Assembly (NCBI GenBank): GCA_022566535.1
Contig: JADFIR010000005.1
Coordinates: 1 to 64,000, forward strand
Source: Planctomycetota bacterium
Lineage (GTDB): Bacteria > Planctomycetota > Phycisphaerae > Phycisphaerales > SM1A02
DNA length: 64,000 bases
Direction: 5' to 3'
Shown here one piece after another: positions 1 through 8,864 of the stretch. A program made the position numbers and the translations under genes. Position 1 is the first letter of the stretch. Every line of letters begins with the position of its first letter. Under the pieces are notes generated by a model. That model searched no databases, was not told the origin of the DNA, and saw nothing but the letters and a program-made list of their open reading frames with translations.

Positions 1-231
1 CGCCTGGAACGCCCGTCGGACGACGGTGGTGGTGCCGCTGATCGCATCGTCCACGTAGTAGCGCAGCAGCCGCAGGCCGTGCTCGGCCGAGTACTTTTCG
101 ATGGCCCGCTTCTGGTCGGGAATCGACTGCTCCTGGCGGTCGGTGGAGCGCCGCACGTAGCCGACGGCCCGCGTGGCCCTGGTTCGCGCCTTGCCGCCGC
201 GAGGGGCGTTGACGGTGTTGGCTCTGGCCAT
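1..231 (-). CDS. Large serine recombinase, N-terminal part (cut by window edge)
   Basis: The reading frame runs off the left edge, leaving 77 codons. It begins MARANT and contains GYVRRSTDRQEQSIPDQ, the N-terminal resolvase/invertase segment with the nucleophilic serine. A Shine-Dalgarno AAAGGAGG precedes the ATG. It is nearly identical, over all 231 bp, to the start of the complete 658-residue recombinase at 53970-55946. Proteins of this family cut and join DNA at short att sites to integrate or excise mobile elements. Whether this copy is full length cannot be seen, because only its N-terminus lies in the window. Confidence 0.85.
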   Translation of the reverse strand, partial: MARANTVNAPRGGKARTRATRAVGYVRRSTDRQEQSIPDQKRAIEKYSAEHGLRLLRYYVDDAISGTTTVVRRAFQA

Positions 232-328
232 GACTGGACCTCCTTTCGCAGCCCTGCGCGACGTGTCGTCCGCCCAGGGGGGTAGGGGGTCATGGGGGCC
301 TAAGGTGGGCCGAACATCAAGGCAATTG
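1..328. repeat. Direct repeat, left copy (recombinase start plus upstream DNA)
   Basis: Positions 1-328 align without gaps and with few mismatches to 55716-56043, in the same orientation. The match covers the recombinase N-terminus and about 97 bp of non-coding DNA upstream of it, and stops abruptly after CAAGGCAATTG. The sharp end could be a recombination junction. Confidence 0.9.
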
Positions 329-334
329 CGGCCT

Positions 335-372
335 ATTTCTGGCCAAAAACGGCCAAATCTGGCCAGAATCTC
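335..372. promoter_or_regulatory. Iterated GGCCA motifs upstream of recombinase (left)
   Basis: Three GGCCA boxes (TTCTGGCCA, AACGGCCA, TCTGGCCA) follow one another just upstream of the repeated recombinase leader. A similar but not identical set is at 56060-56125 beside the right copy. Evenly spaced short boxes next to a recombinase could be protein-binding sites; that role is inference. Confidence 0.35.
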
Positions 373-445
373 GCTATGTGGCCGTCACTGCTGATCGCCG
401 GCCCCTGGACACGGCACGACCGCCTCGCGCCCAGCCGACCGGAGC

Positions 446-491
446 TCTCGTAAGGCACAGGTCGCGGGTTCGAGTCCCGCGGGTGCGGCCA
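446..491 (+). pseudogene. tRNA 3' half, Thr(CGT)-like (attachment-site scar)
   Basis: Starts in an anticodon loop CTCGTAA (anticodon CGT) and continues through a perfect T-arm, GCGGG-TTCGAGT-CCCGC, and an acceptor strand ending in encoded CCA. No matching D-arm or full-length 5' half precedes it, so this is not a functional tRNA. Tyrosine integrases often recombine in anticodon loops and leave exactly this kind of displaced 3' half. Confidence 0.65.
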
Positions 492-512
492 CTGTCTGAT
501 CGGGGCGAGTTG

Positions 513-555
513 CCTCATAACCCGGAGGTCGTGGGTTCGAATCCCACCCCCGCCA
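513..555 (+). pseudogene. tRNA-Met(CAT) 3' half (attachment-site scar, likely att of the adjacent integrase)
   Basis: Begins at loop CTCATAA (anticodon CAT), then CCCGG for the 3' anticodon stem, T-arm GTGGG-TTCGAAT-CCCAC, acceptor CCCCGCC, A, with CCA encoded. The 5' stem strand reads GTTGC and cannot pair, so the tRNA homology begins at the anticodon loop. The tyrosine integrase starts 120 bp downstream, which suggests this is its attachment site. Confidence 0.7.
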
Positions 556-633
556 TTTGACGGTAAGAACCGTTGAGTCCCCTTCTTAGGGACACGCCAC
601 TGTGGCGGTGTGGCAGGAGTGATCCGCTGGTTT

Positions 634-652
634 GTGTGTCAATCTGACACAC
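634..652. promoter_or_regulatory. Perfect inverted repeat upstream of integrase
   Basis: GTGTGTCA-ATC-TGACACAC, 8-bp arms with a 3-bp spacer, 22 bp before the integrase ATG. A second smaller dyad (CGCCAC-T-GTGGCG) is about 30 bp further upstream. These fit an operator or an integrase/excisionase arm site. Confidence 0.45.
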
Positions 653-674
653 CCCTGTAGGAGATCACACTGTC

Positions 675-2015
675 ATGCAATCAGCGAATCAGCCGTCACA
701 TCCCATCAACCCGGTTTCACCCCGCGCACCACTCGATTCTGGGCGAGTGCCACCGAGTGGTTACCCGGCCCCGGTACCGCCGGTGCGGGTGCCTGTGCGG
801 CGCATGCCCCGGCTTGGCCGGTGTGTGACCCGTGCGTTTGTCCACGTCGCCAAGAAACGCTACTACCTCGGCTCGTACGACGATCCCGCCGTGCAGGAGC
901 TCTACGCTCGGCTGACAGGTGTATGGGAGCGGACCGGGCATATCGATCTCAGCCTGATCCAGGAAGCCCGACACACCACCACCGATCACCGGACAACCAT
1001 TGCAGAGCTGGGCCTGAAGTTTCGCCACTACGCCGAGCAGCGTTACGTGCATCCGGACGGTACGCTCTCAACCGAACTTCACAACTTCCGTACCGCGTGG
1101 CGAATCGTCCGCGAGATGTTCGGCAGTACTCCGGCCGCGGACTTCGGCCCTCGCAAACTTCGCGAGGTTCAATCTGCAATGGCTCAGAAGCGGAAGCCGA
1201 ATGGCGACTGTTGGAGTCGTAGCAACGTGAACAAGCAGACCAGCCGAGTGCGTCTGATCTTTGATTGGGCTGTGGCGGAGGAGATCATCCCAGAGACCGT
1301 CGCCGCGGCTCTGCATCGTGTCCGCGGTCTGCGGCGAGGCGAGCAGGACGTACGCGAAAGCGAGGCGGTTACTCCAGCGTCGCAGGCCGAAGTAGATGCC
1401 GTCAAGCCGCTGGTGTCCCGGCAGGTCTGGGCGTTGATCCAGCTTCAGCTTCTAACCGGAGCCAGGTCTGGCGAGCTGCTCTACCTGCGTCCCATCGACT
1501 TGCAGAATGCGGCTGGCCCGGTCTGGATTGTGGAACTGGGCGAGCACAAGACGGCCCATCACGGCAAGACCAGGACGCTGTACTTCGGCCCGCACGCTCA
1601 AGAGGTCCTGCAGCCGTTCTTGGCCGATCGGCCTGTGGACAAGCCGCTCTTCTCGCCACTGGAGGCAGAGTACGAGCGACGCGGCACCACCGACTACAAT
1701 TCCCAACGGTCTCCCGGTGAGCACTACACGGCGGGCAGCTATCGCCGGGCGATCCGGTATGCGTGCATGAAGCTCCACCCGTACCCGAACGACATCAAGC
1801 GCGCCGCGGACGAGAAGCGGCTGCGAAAAGAGCATCGTGAGCGTTGGTGCTGGCATCCGCACCAGTTGAGGCACAACTACGCCACGATGATCCGCAAGCG
1901 GTTCGGCGTCGAGGAGGCGTCGAACATGCTCGACCACTCGTCGGTCAAGATGACCGAGGTTTACGCGGAGCGGGACCGGGAGCAGGCTCTGGAGATCGCT
2001 CAGTTGGTTGGTTGA
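675..2015 (+). CDS. Tyrosine recombinase / phage-type integrase
   Basis: A 446-residue site-specific recombinase. The catalytic residues are visible: the first Arg in LLTGARSGELLYL, the HxLRH box in HPHQLRHNYATM, and the nucleophilic Tyr in SSVKMTEVYAERD. An N-terminal SAM-like DNA-binding domain (about residues 95-210) precedes the catalytic domain. The ATG follows AGGAG with good spacing. The gene lies just after two tRNA 3'-halves, as expected for an element integrated at a tRNA. A decayed relic of a second integrase tail of the same family is at 4505-4567. Nothing suggests inactivation. Confidence 0.93.
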   Translation: MQSANQPSHPINPVSPRAPLDSGRVPPSGYPAPVPPVRVPVRRMPRLGRCVTRAFVHVAKKRYYLGSYDDPAVQELYARLTGVWERTGHIDLSLIQEARHTTTDHRTTIAELGLKFRHYAEQRYVHPDGTLSTELHNFRTAWRIVREMFGSTPAADFGPRKLREVQSAMAQKRKPNGDCWSRSNVNKQTSRVRLIFDWAVAEEIIPETVAAALHRVRGLRRGEQDVRESEAVTPASQAEVDAVKPLVSRQVWALIQLQLLTGARSGELLYLRPIDLQNAAGPVWIVELGEHKTAHHGKTRTLYFGPHAQEVLQPFLADRPVDKPLFSPLEAEYERRGTTDYNSQRSPGEHYTAGSYRRAIRYACMKLHPYPNDIKRAADEKRLRKEHRERWCWHPHQLRHNYATMIRKRFGVEEASNMLDHSSVKMTEVYAERDREQALEIAQLVG

Positions 2016-2123
2016 TGGCGAAACCACCGGTTACGGTCAAGAATTATTCGAGCTGCGCGGCCACGTGGCTGAAGCGTGAGATGATGGAATCTTAGGCCTG
2101 ATGTCGCATGGCGTGACGGTCTC

Positions 2124-2642
2124 CTACTTCGGCCGTGATTGACTCATAGACAGCTCACCAATTATGCGCTTGAGCGCCTTCTTCTGGTTGAGAGCCATGA
2201 GCAGCGTTATGACGTAGACGACGAGTGAACCCGCAAGCACCACAGTCGATACCGCCACTTTGCCATCAACGACCTTAACCAGCGAGGCCAGACTTGCCCC
2301 CTCACTGCCTACCGAGAGGAGCTGGTACACCAGAACGCCTATTGCAATTGCTGCGGCGAGAACCACCACCCACTGAAGGCAGTTGAACCAGTAGCGCTTA
2401 GGGAACAGGAGGTCCAAGACGTCGGCGTTCGTGCCTGGGAGAGCCACCTCTTCCCCGCGTACTCTCCGGCGCAGCTCCATGAACTCCACAGGTGAGATCA
2501 GCGTCTTGGAACTCTGCTTGAACATTACCTCGCGCACCTTGTCGCGAATGTCCACTTGGGTCCTGTAGAAGCAGAACGAGATCGGAGCACCCAATGCAAC
2601 GGCGACCCCAATGATGACGTATATCGCTTCTTCCACCGGCAC
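2124..2642 (-). CDS. Small membrane protein, partner of the symporter-like gene
   Basis: A 172-residue protein with three hydrophobic segments: one near the N-terminus (YVIIGVAVALGAPISFC), one at about residues 85-110, and one at about 130-155. A charged cytosolic-looking stretch lies between the first two. The GTG start has AGGAGG 8 bp before it and lies 15 bp after the stop of the upstream symporter-like gene, so the two are probably one transcript. I do not recognise the family. The N-termini of the two proteins look alike (MPVEEA and MPVAEA), possibly by chance. Its place in a defence-rich island makes a defence or effector role possible but unproven. Confidence 0.7.
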   Translation of the reverse strand: MPVEEAIYVIIGVAVALGAPISFCFYRTQVDIRDKVREVMFKQSSKTLISPVEFMELRRRVRGEEVALPGTNADVLDLLFPKRYWFNCLQWVVVLAAAIAIGVLVYQLLSVGSEGASLASLVKVVDGKVAVSTVVLAGSLVVYVITLLMALNQKKALKRIIGELSMSQSRPK

Positions 2643-2657
2643 TTGCGTGGCCTCCTG

Positions 2658-4220
2658 CTACTGACGCGAGCGTGCCAACCACATAGCGCCCGCTACGACC
2701 GCGATGCCGACTACTGGACCCAAGTGCGTTCCGCGAAAATCCCCACTGGCGAGCCCATAGATGCTCCCCGCCCACAGGACGACCATGCCGCCCCACAGGC
2801 CCACTATCACCACAGCAGATCTGCGTTGACGCCCCGACTTGCCCCATCGCGATACGACTATCGGGAACAGCAGACACGGCATCCCGTATCCGGCAAAAAG
2901 CAGTTGCGTGACCGTTTGTTCGAAGTCCGCACTGGAGATCGAGACGACAAACGCAGCGACAAGCGCCACGACAACAACAGAGATGCCCGTAACGATCACG
3001 TTCCTACTAGACGGCATGGAATGCGCCGCAGTATCGGCCACATTGCCAACCAGATCTTGTTGCGTATCGTCGTCTGTTGGGTCGCCGCTGGCGGTATCGT
3101 CGGGGGCGCCGCCGTTCCCGTTGGCATGCAACTCGTCCACACCGTCTTCCGCCTCCGCTCCGTGGCGCGCATCTTCGACGGCGAGCATGATGGCTATCAG
3201 CATGCTGTCCGCCGTACTGAGCAAGGCTGCGGCCAAAGCGACAAACAACAGTGGGAATACAAGGAGCGCCGAAAGGGCGTGACCATCGCGCAGCGAATTA
3301 AAAAGGGCCTCGAAGCCACTCTCGCCAGTCGTCAAGTACAGGATTGCAGCCAGTGCAATGACGACATACCACAGTGGCAAGAGGTTCTTCCAAAGGCCAT
3401 CCAGGAAACCCTTGACGACGTCTTTTCTTTTACCTGCCGAAAATCGTTGCCAGGTGCTGATCTGCGTCACCGGCAAGAACAGATTGATGATCAGGAGGTT
3501 GATAAGAAAACTACGTTGGAAGCTCGCCTCTATCTTCGGTTGCGCGAAAACATCGACGAGGGCATGCATCTGCGCGCCTCCGTCGATCCAGCGGTACGCC
3601 AGGACGCCGAGCGTCAACACGAAACCGCCTATGACCAGGTTGAACTGCCAGTTGTCAGTCTGAGACACGGCCGCGAAGCCGCCTTTCCAGACATACCACA
3701 GGACCACGCCTGACAGGAGTGCAGCTCCGATCAGGCGAGCAGCTTCTTGAACCGACTCCATCCCCGCAAAGAAGTACGAGAAAATCTGAGCACCGATGAC
3801 GATCTCGATCACGAATACGGTTACGAAGTTGAGCACAACAATGTAGTTGCAGTGCTGTGCGATCCGACGGTCTCTGGTTCTATGGAGCAGGAAACGGAAT
3901 ATGCTCCCCGTGTTCTCCGGATCGGGTTCCTCTGCTCGAACAACCCAGAGGAACAAGAGAACACCCGCGACGTTAACTATCGGGACGAGCAACATCAGCC
4001 ACCCGAAGAGAGGAGTCGCGTTTAGGAAGAAGAAGATTGCACCCGCGAGCGATGTTGCCGTCGCAGCCAAGTTGGCTCGGATCCGTGACGTGTCAAGTGA
4101 CTGGTTGGCATGAAAGAAGCCAGACCTCGCCGGATTGAGGTAAGCGAGGCAGACGAACCATATCAGTGTCACCCCACATCCAATTGCTGCTACAAGGAGT
4201 GACGCTTCGGCAACCGGCAT
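2658..4220 (-). CDS. Sodium/solute symporter (SSS)-like multi-spanning membrane protein
   Basis: 520 residues with about 12 predicted membrane spans. Segments resembling the SSS/SSF fold are visible: GGFAAVSQTDNWQF in the first half, QRFSAGKR after the sixth span, and LLSTADSMLIAIML later. A long acidic, low-complexity loop (about residues 350-395) interrupts the last third. Known SSS proteins couple Na+ to uptake of small solutes. The substrate cannot be read here, and the divergence leaves room for a sensor or pore role. It is the first gene of a two-gene unit in an island next to an integrase. Confidence 0.65.
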   Translation of the reverse strand: MPVAEASLLVAAIGCGVTLIWFVCLAYLNPARSGFFHANQSLDTSRIRANLAATATSLAGAIFFFLNATPLFGWLMLLVPIVNVAGVLLFLWVVRAEEPDPENTGSIFRFLLHRTRDRRIAQHCNYIVVLNFVTVFVIEIVIGAQIFSYFFAGMESVQEAARLIGAALLSGVVLWYVWKGGFAAVSQTDNWQFNLVIGGFVLTLGVLAYRWIDGGAQMHALVDVFAQPKIEASFQRSFLINLLIINLFLPVTQISTWQRFSAGKRKDVVKGFLDGLWKNLLPLWYVVIALAAILYLTTGESGFEALFNSLRDGHALSALLVFPLLFVALAAALLSTADSMLIAIMLAVEDARHGAEAEDGVDELHANGNGGAPDDTASGDPTDDDTQQDLVGNVADTAAHSMPSSRNVIVTGISVVVVALVAAFVVSISSADFEQTVTQLLFAGYGMPCLLFPIVVSRWGKSGRQRRSAVVIVGLWGGMVVLWAGSIYGLASGDFRGTHLGPVVGIAVVAGAMWLARSRQ

Positions 4221-4337
4221 TGTCTAGGCTCTCAGTACAACTCTCAACGGTCAGCGTGAGCTCGCTGAGCCGACATTTCCCATTTGACCTTCGCCCGGCT
4301 CCACCGCCGAGCTTTCCGAGCACGAGTGTAACGCCCC

Positions 4338-4392
4338 CCCGCGAGGAAGCCAAGTTGGAGTCGCTTGCTTCTGACGGGAATCGATGGTGCCA
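4338..4392. repeat. ~54-bp repeat, copy left of Gabija
   Basis: Contains CGCTTGCTT and CCAAGTT. It is an imperfect direct copy of 8371-8424; the two bracket the Gabija genes. Apart from this repeat and the integrase relic, I see no gene in 4221-4769. Confidence 0.55.
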
Positions 4393-4504
4393 GGCCGAGT
4401 CCTGCCCAGGTCAGTGGCGAACGCCGGGAGTTCGAGATAGCACAAACGGTGGTGTACGCTGTCCGATGCGCCTGCGATGTCGAGGGCAGGGCTCGCCTGC
4501 CAGA

Positions 4505-4567
4505 CTGAGGTCTACGTGGAGCGGGACCGGGATTTAGGCGATTGAGATCGCACGGCAGGTGGGCTGA
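4505..4567 (+). pseudogene. Relic of a tyrosine-integrase 3' end
   Basis: Translates as TEVYVERDRD and, after a frameshift, EIARQVG followed by a stop. This matches the last residues of the intact integrase at 675-2015 (TEVYAERDRE then EIAQLVG stop). It marks the former border of another integrated element and sits about 200 bp upstream of gajA. Confidence 0.65.
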
Positions 4568-4769
4568 CGTACGGTTTCGGAAACCGGGGCTCTATCCGGC
4601 CAAGGCAGGCCCCCGCCGGATACTCTCCGCGAAGGTGAGCAGAGAGCTCAGCATTTGCCGATTGATATGTAGGCCGAAACGAGATTTGGCGTGGTTCGTC
4701 GTCTACAACGGCTTGTGAATCTACGTGTGTGCTCGATGTGCGTGCACGGCGGACTGTGGGAGGCATCCA

Positions 4770-6584
4770 ATGTACCTAAGCCGCGTAGTGATCCGCAACT
4801 TCCGAAACTTCAAGCTCCTCGACGTGCCAATCGCACCCCGCGTAACCTGCATTGTTGGTGAGAACAACACAGGGAAGACCAACTTCATCCACGCTATTCG
4901 ACTGGCGGTTGACGCTCGACTTTCGTCGTATCAGCGGCAGCTTTCAGTGGAGGACTTTCATGTTGGCACGGATATCAGTGCGCCTCAACAGATTCTGGTC
5001 TGCTTGGAGTTCAGCGACTTCGCGGGAAAGCCTAACGAAGAGGCGATGGTATACGGATACGGCGACGAAGGGGGCGTAGCGCGTCTTACCTATCGGTTCC
5101 GGCCGCGTAGAGAACTCCGTGAGGCGATCGCCCAAGGCGAGCATCCTGGAAGCGGTTTGACCATCGAGGACTACCGTTGGGAGATCCGCGGCGGTGGGGT
5201 TGGAAATCCACGCACGGTCGAATGGACCGAAGACTTCGGGCAGTGGGTGAAGTTCGAAGAGCTTCACCAAGGATTCCTTGTAGTCACCATGGAGCCGCGC
5301 CGTGATGTGGAGCAACGCCTCCGTCACACGCGCCAATCGCCGCTTGCGCAGCTCCTAACGGCTGCCGACATACCTCCGGACGAGCAAAACGCACTTGTCG
5401 GTGTCTTGGCAGCCGCTAACCAACAGATCATGGAGAGTGACACGATCCAACAGATTGGATCGGATATCAGTGGAGCCTTCGCTGACGCAGCGGGGAAGGC
5501 GTTCACGATGACTGTTCGCTTGGGAATGGCGTCTCCATCATTCAGCGATGTCTCGCGCGGCCTCTCTGTCCTACTCTCGAACCAGGCTATGCAGGACTTT
5601 GATCCAAGCAGGAACGGCCTTGGTCTAAACAACGTCCTCTACATCAGCATGTTGTTGCGGTACTTTGAACTGCGAGTAGCGGAAGCCAAAACAGCAGGGC
5701 AGATACTTCTCGTCGAAGAGCCTGAGGCACACTTACATCCTCAACTGCAACGAGTTCTTTATGGAACACTCCAAGCAAAGGGTTTCCAAACGATCGTAAC
5801 GACACACAGCACACACATCTCATCACAGGCCCCACTGGAATCAGTGGTTGTCCTGACAAATGACGGGTCGGCAGCTTCGGCATCAACGGTCCCGGTCCAT
5901 GACGTACCTCTAACCCCGCGTGAGACAAACGACCTCGAAAGATACCTTGACGCTACTCGGTCAGCTCTGCTGTACGCGAGACGTGTCATGCTGGTCGAAG
6001 GCCCTGCTGAGTTGTTCCTGATTCCGGCGCTCGTGCGGCAGGTGATGGAGATCAATCTCGATGAGTACGGTGTGTCCGTCATCGCTATATACGGCGTGCA
6101 TTTTGATGCATACACCAAGCTCTTCGGTCCAAATGGTATTCGTAAGCGCTGTGCGATCGTTGCGGACGCCGACCTCCAGGCGTCAGATTCAGCTTCGATC
6201 GAAGATCCCGACCTCCCGGAAGTAGTGAAACCGGAGCTTGCGGCTCTTGAGAACGACTATGTACGGAGCTTCGTTGGAGCGACGACGTTTGAACGAGAAA
6301 TCTGTGATGTCGGAACACTCCAAATGTTTGCCAATGCGGCTGGCGAGCTTGGCGCCCCGCAGATCGCGACGCTGTTGGGCGACACGGCCGCTGCCATCCC
6401 GACAAGCTCGCAGGCGCTGACGCCAGAGCAGACGAGCCTGCTCGAGGCTGCGCGTACAAAGGTACTCGCAACAGCGAAAAGATTCGGCAAGGCGCGTTTC
6501 GCTCAGGTTGCTTCAAAGTACGCGGACAGCGCTACTCACATAGCAACGTATATTCGCCAGGCAGTTGATTGGCTCATAGAGTGA
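4770..6584 (+). CDS. gajA: Gabija protein GajA: OLD-family ATPase with TOPRIM nuclease domain
   Basis: 604 residues. The N-terminal ABC-type ATPase has Walker A GENNTGKTN (residues 30-38) and a Walker B region LLVEEPEAHLHPQ (about 313-325), then a TTHSTHIS switch. The C-terminal TOPRIM domain has its glutamate in VMLVEGPAE (about 405) and the metal-binding DAD at about 464-466. Known GajA proteins are anti-phage DNA nicking enzymes that act in complex with GajB. The start is the ATG after GGGAGG, with an in-frame GTG upstream judged unlikely. Its stop overlaps the gajB start by 4 bp. Confidence 0.9.
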   Translation: MYLSRVVIRNFRNFKLLDVPIAPRVTCIVGENNTGKTNFIHAIRLAVDARLSSYQRQLSVEDFHVGTDISAPQQILVCLEFSDFAGKPNEEAMVYGYGDEGGVARLTYRFRPRRELREAIAQGEHPGSGLTIEDYRWEIRGGGVGNPRTVEWTEDFGQWVKFEELHQGFLVVTMEPRRDVEQRLRHTRQSPLAQLLTAADIPPDEQNALVGVLAAANQQIMESDTIQQIGSDISGAFADAAGKAFTMTVRLGMASPSFSDVSRGLSVLLSNQAMQDFDPSRNGLGLNNVLYISMLLRYFELRVAEAKTAGQILLVEEPEAHLHPQLQRVLYGTLQAKGFQTIVTTHSTHISSQAPLESVVVLTNDGSAASASTVPVHDVPLTPRETNDLERYLDATRSALLYARRVMLVEGPAELFLIPALVRQVMEINLDEYGVSVIAIYGVHFDAYTKLFGPNGIRKRCAIVADADLQASDSASIEDPDLPEVVKPELAALENDYVRSFVGATTFEREICDVGTLQMFANAAGELGAPQIATLLGDTAAAIPTSSQALTPEQTSLLEAARTKVLATAKRFGKARFAQVASKYADSATHIATYIRQAVDWLIE

Positions 6585-8335
6585 CCTCCCTAAACGCCAA
6601 TCAGCAAGCGGCTGTCGCTGGGGGCGACCATAGATGTCTCATCTCGTGCCCTGGGAGCGGCAAGACACGGACGCTTGTTGCAAAGCTCGTTCGTTGTGTT
6701 GACGCTGTTCGTGACAGCACACGGAAGCTCGGCTGCATCACCTATACCAACTCCGCCGTGCATGAAATCGAAAGGCGATTGCGTAAACACCTTTCGTCAA
6801 CCGACCATGAGTGTTGTGAGATCAGTACCATACATTCGTTTTCTCTCAACAATATCTTGCGGCCATATCACCACCTGCTCCCGGAGTTTGAATCAGGCTT
6901 CGAAATAGTTCCTCCTGACGATCCTTCGTACAAGAGCTTGGTCAGTGATTTGGTATCTCGGCACTCCATACCGCCGTGGGCTGTACCCCGATTTGAAGGA
7001 CTGCAACGCTATCCAGATGGCCGTCTGCATATTCCTGACGGGATCACACAGGAAGCTGCTGAAGATTTTGTTCAGTCCATGGACGAGTCGGCGCAAACGA
7101 CGCTTCCGGACATTGTCTATCACTCGTGCCGCCTTATTGAAGCGCATCAGCACATTTCTCGCGGTCTTGCGGCTCGGTTTGCGTGGCTTCTGATCGACGA
7201 GTTTCAAGATACCTCCACGTCGCAGGTCGTGATGCTCAAGGAGATCGCCAGGCACGGTCACACGCATTTCTTCTTTGTAGGCGATCCCAATCAGTCTATC
7301 TACGAGTTTTCCGGCGCGCGTCCAGAGCTTATGCAGGACTTTGCAGACCATGTCAGCGCACTCGATAACATCAGGCTGACCGGAAACTATCGATCCTCGT
7401 CAAGGATTATCGCATACGCCGAGCGTCTTTGCCCCTGCACACCGCCCATGCAAGGGGTAGGCCAGGACAGGGATTGTCCAATCGAACCCCGCTACATCCA
7501 TTGCGGCTCAATCCTCGAAGCAGTGTGGGAACACTTCGTACCTGCTCTCGATGAACTTGGGATTCCTCTTGGGGATGCTGCAGTTCTAGCACCGCAATGG
7601 TTCTCGCTGCTGCATCTTGCGAGAGACCTGCGAGACCGAGAAGTACCCGTCATCGGACCTGGCGCTCGTCCGTACAGACGCAGCCGGGAGTTTGCGCAGT
7701 TTGCTGAGCATGCGTGTGCTTATCTCGAGGATCGTGAGCCACGCACAGCGCTTGCAACACATCGGGCGTTATTCATCATGCTCCTCAACATCTCCGGTGA
7801 GAAAGATTGGCGCGTGTATTCTTTTGAAGGGAAGATGACGCTTCTCAAACTTCTCCTCTTAGCCCAGGAACTTCGGGAGCAGCACCCGCATGCGACCGAA
7901 TGGTTAGCACAGGCTGGTCAACAGATGGAAGCAATATTAGTAGAGGATGGCTTCCTTCCGGCAGCGCACAGCGACGCGCTAACCCACTCGGCTCAGGAAA
8001 TGATCGACGACATCCGCAGAAATGTGCCCGACGCTGCGAACCTCAGCACTGAGCACCTCGGATTATTTGCGCGGCCGTCGAGATGTCTCCGGTTGATGAC
8101 TATGCATCGCGCAAAGGGCCAGGAGTTTGATGCGGTCGCGATTGTCGATCTCCACGACGACAAAGTGCCGCACTTCTCTATGCACGGATCACCGACTGCG
8201 ATCGCCGAGGCGCGTCGCCTTCTCTATGTCGCTACTACGCGCGCCCGCAAGTTAGTCATGTGGTGTTCGGACACCTCGAACGCGCGCAATGAACCATGTC
8301 GATTCCTTGGTCCTGACGGCTTGGAGTTACTGTGA
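6581..8335 (+). CDS. gajB: Gabija protein GajB: UvrD/Rep-type helicase
   Basis: 584 residues if the GTG at 6581 (GTGA overlap with the gajA stop) is the start; an in-frame TTG at 6569 would add four. Superfamily 1 helicase motifs appear in order: Walker A CPGSGKT (about residue 23), motif II LLIDEFQDTS, motif III VGDPNQSIYEFSGA, LTGNYRSS, motif V MTMHRAKGQEF, and motif VI LLYVATTRARK. In Gabija, GajB senses DNA termini or products and works with GajA. The translational coupling to gajA and its partner's domain make-up make the call firm. It is somewhat longer than typical GajB. Confidence 0.9.
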   Translation: MTSLNANQQAAVAGGDHRCLISCPGSGKTRTLVAKLVRCVDAVRDSTRKLGCITYTNSAVHEIERRLRKHLSSTDHECCEISTIHSFSLNNILRPYHHLLPEFESGFEIVPPDDPSYKSLVSDLVSRHSIPPWAVPRFEGLQRYPDGRLHIPDGITQEAAEDFVQSMDESAQTTLPDIVYHSCRLIEAHQHISRGLAARFAWLLIDEFQDTSTSQVVMLKEIARHGHTHFFFVGDPNQSIYEFSGARPELMQDFADHVSALDNIRLTGNYRSSSRIIAYAERLCPCTPPMQGVGQDRDCPIEPRYIHCGSILEAVWEHFVPALDELGIPLGDAAVLAPQWFSLLHLARDLRDREVPVIGPGARPYRRSREFAQFAEHACAYLEDREPRTALATHRALFIMLLNISGEKDWRVYSFEGKMTLLKLLLLAQELREQHPHATEWLAQAGQQMEAILVEDGFLPAAHSDALTHSAQEMIDDIRRNVPDAANLSTEHLGLFARPSRCLRLMTMHRAKGQEFDAVAIVDLHDDKVPHFSMHGSPTAIAEARRLLYVATTRARKLVMWCSDTSNARNEPCRFLGPDGLELL

Positions 8336-8370
8336 CCGAAAATTCCGCAGCGCGAGTCTTCAGTCTAAAG

Positions 8371-8424
8371 CCCGCGGAAACCCAAGTTCCAGCCGCTTGC
8401 TTTTGTCCGGAGTCGACGGTGACA
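8371..8424. repeat. ~54-bp repeat, copy right of Gabija
   Basis: An imperfect direct copy of 4338-4392, with shared CCAAGTT, CGCTTGCTT and a TCGA-GGTG tail. With its partner it brackets gajA-gajB, as expected of a cassette boundary. Confidence 0.55.
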
Positions 8425-8549
8425 GTGCCGGAACTGGGCAACGCTACATGTTGGATGTGCGCAAGAGCTTGGTCGCACGTCGGCTAGCACACACCTGCGT
8501 CTGTGCTATACCGAATACCCTAACAAACTTCGATCACAGAGGGCTGGGC

Positions 8550-8756
8550 GTGCAGGCAGTGGGCTACGTGCGGGTCAGCACCGAGCGACAGGCGGTCGAG
8601 GGGATCTCCCTCGCGGCCCAGTGGGCCAGAATCGAGGCGTGGTCCGGTTTGAGGAGCGTCGACCTGGTCGGATTTCACGCGGTTGAGGTGATCAGAGGGC
8701 GGACGGCCGACAACCGGCCGGGCGAAGTCGCTTACAAGGTACGCTGCCCCGCATGA
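8550..8756 (+). pseudogene. Serine recombinase, N-terminal fragment
   Basis: GTG start, then AVGYVRVSTERQAVEGISL with the catalytic-serine motif of resolvase/invertase enzymes, then a stretch ending TADNRPG. The frame stops after 68 residues, where a real enzyme would run on for 100-500 more. It is debris of a mobile element, not close to the complete recombinase at 53970-55946. Confidence 0.7.
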
Positions 8757-8864
8757 TCATCCCAAGCAGATCCTCGATCAGAGCGATCGGAGCATCCTCA
8801 GATGTCTGGATGAGCTCGATGGAACGAATCCCTAGAGCTGCAGTCGTAGCATCACCGTCGCGGC

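Noticed and set aside
446-555. Functional tRNA genes
   Set aside because: Both lack D-arms and 5' anticodon stems; only the 3' halves fit.
2556-3713. 385-residue plus-strand frame opposite the symporter-like gene
   Set aside because: Polar, Arg/Asp/Gln-rich composition with no protein-like pattern, while the minus strand encodes clear membrane helices.
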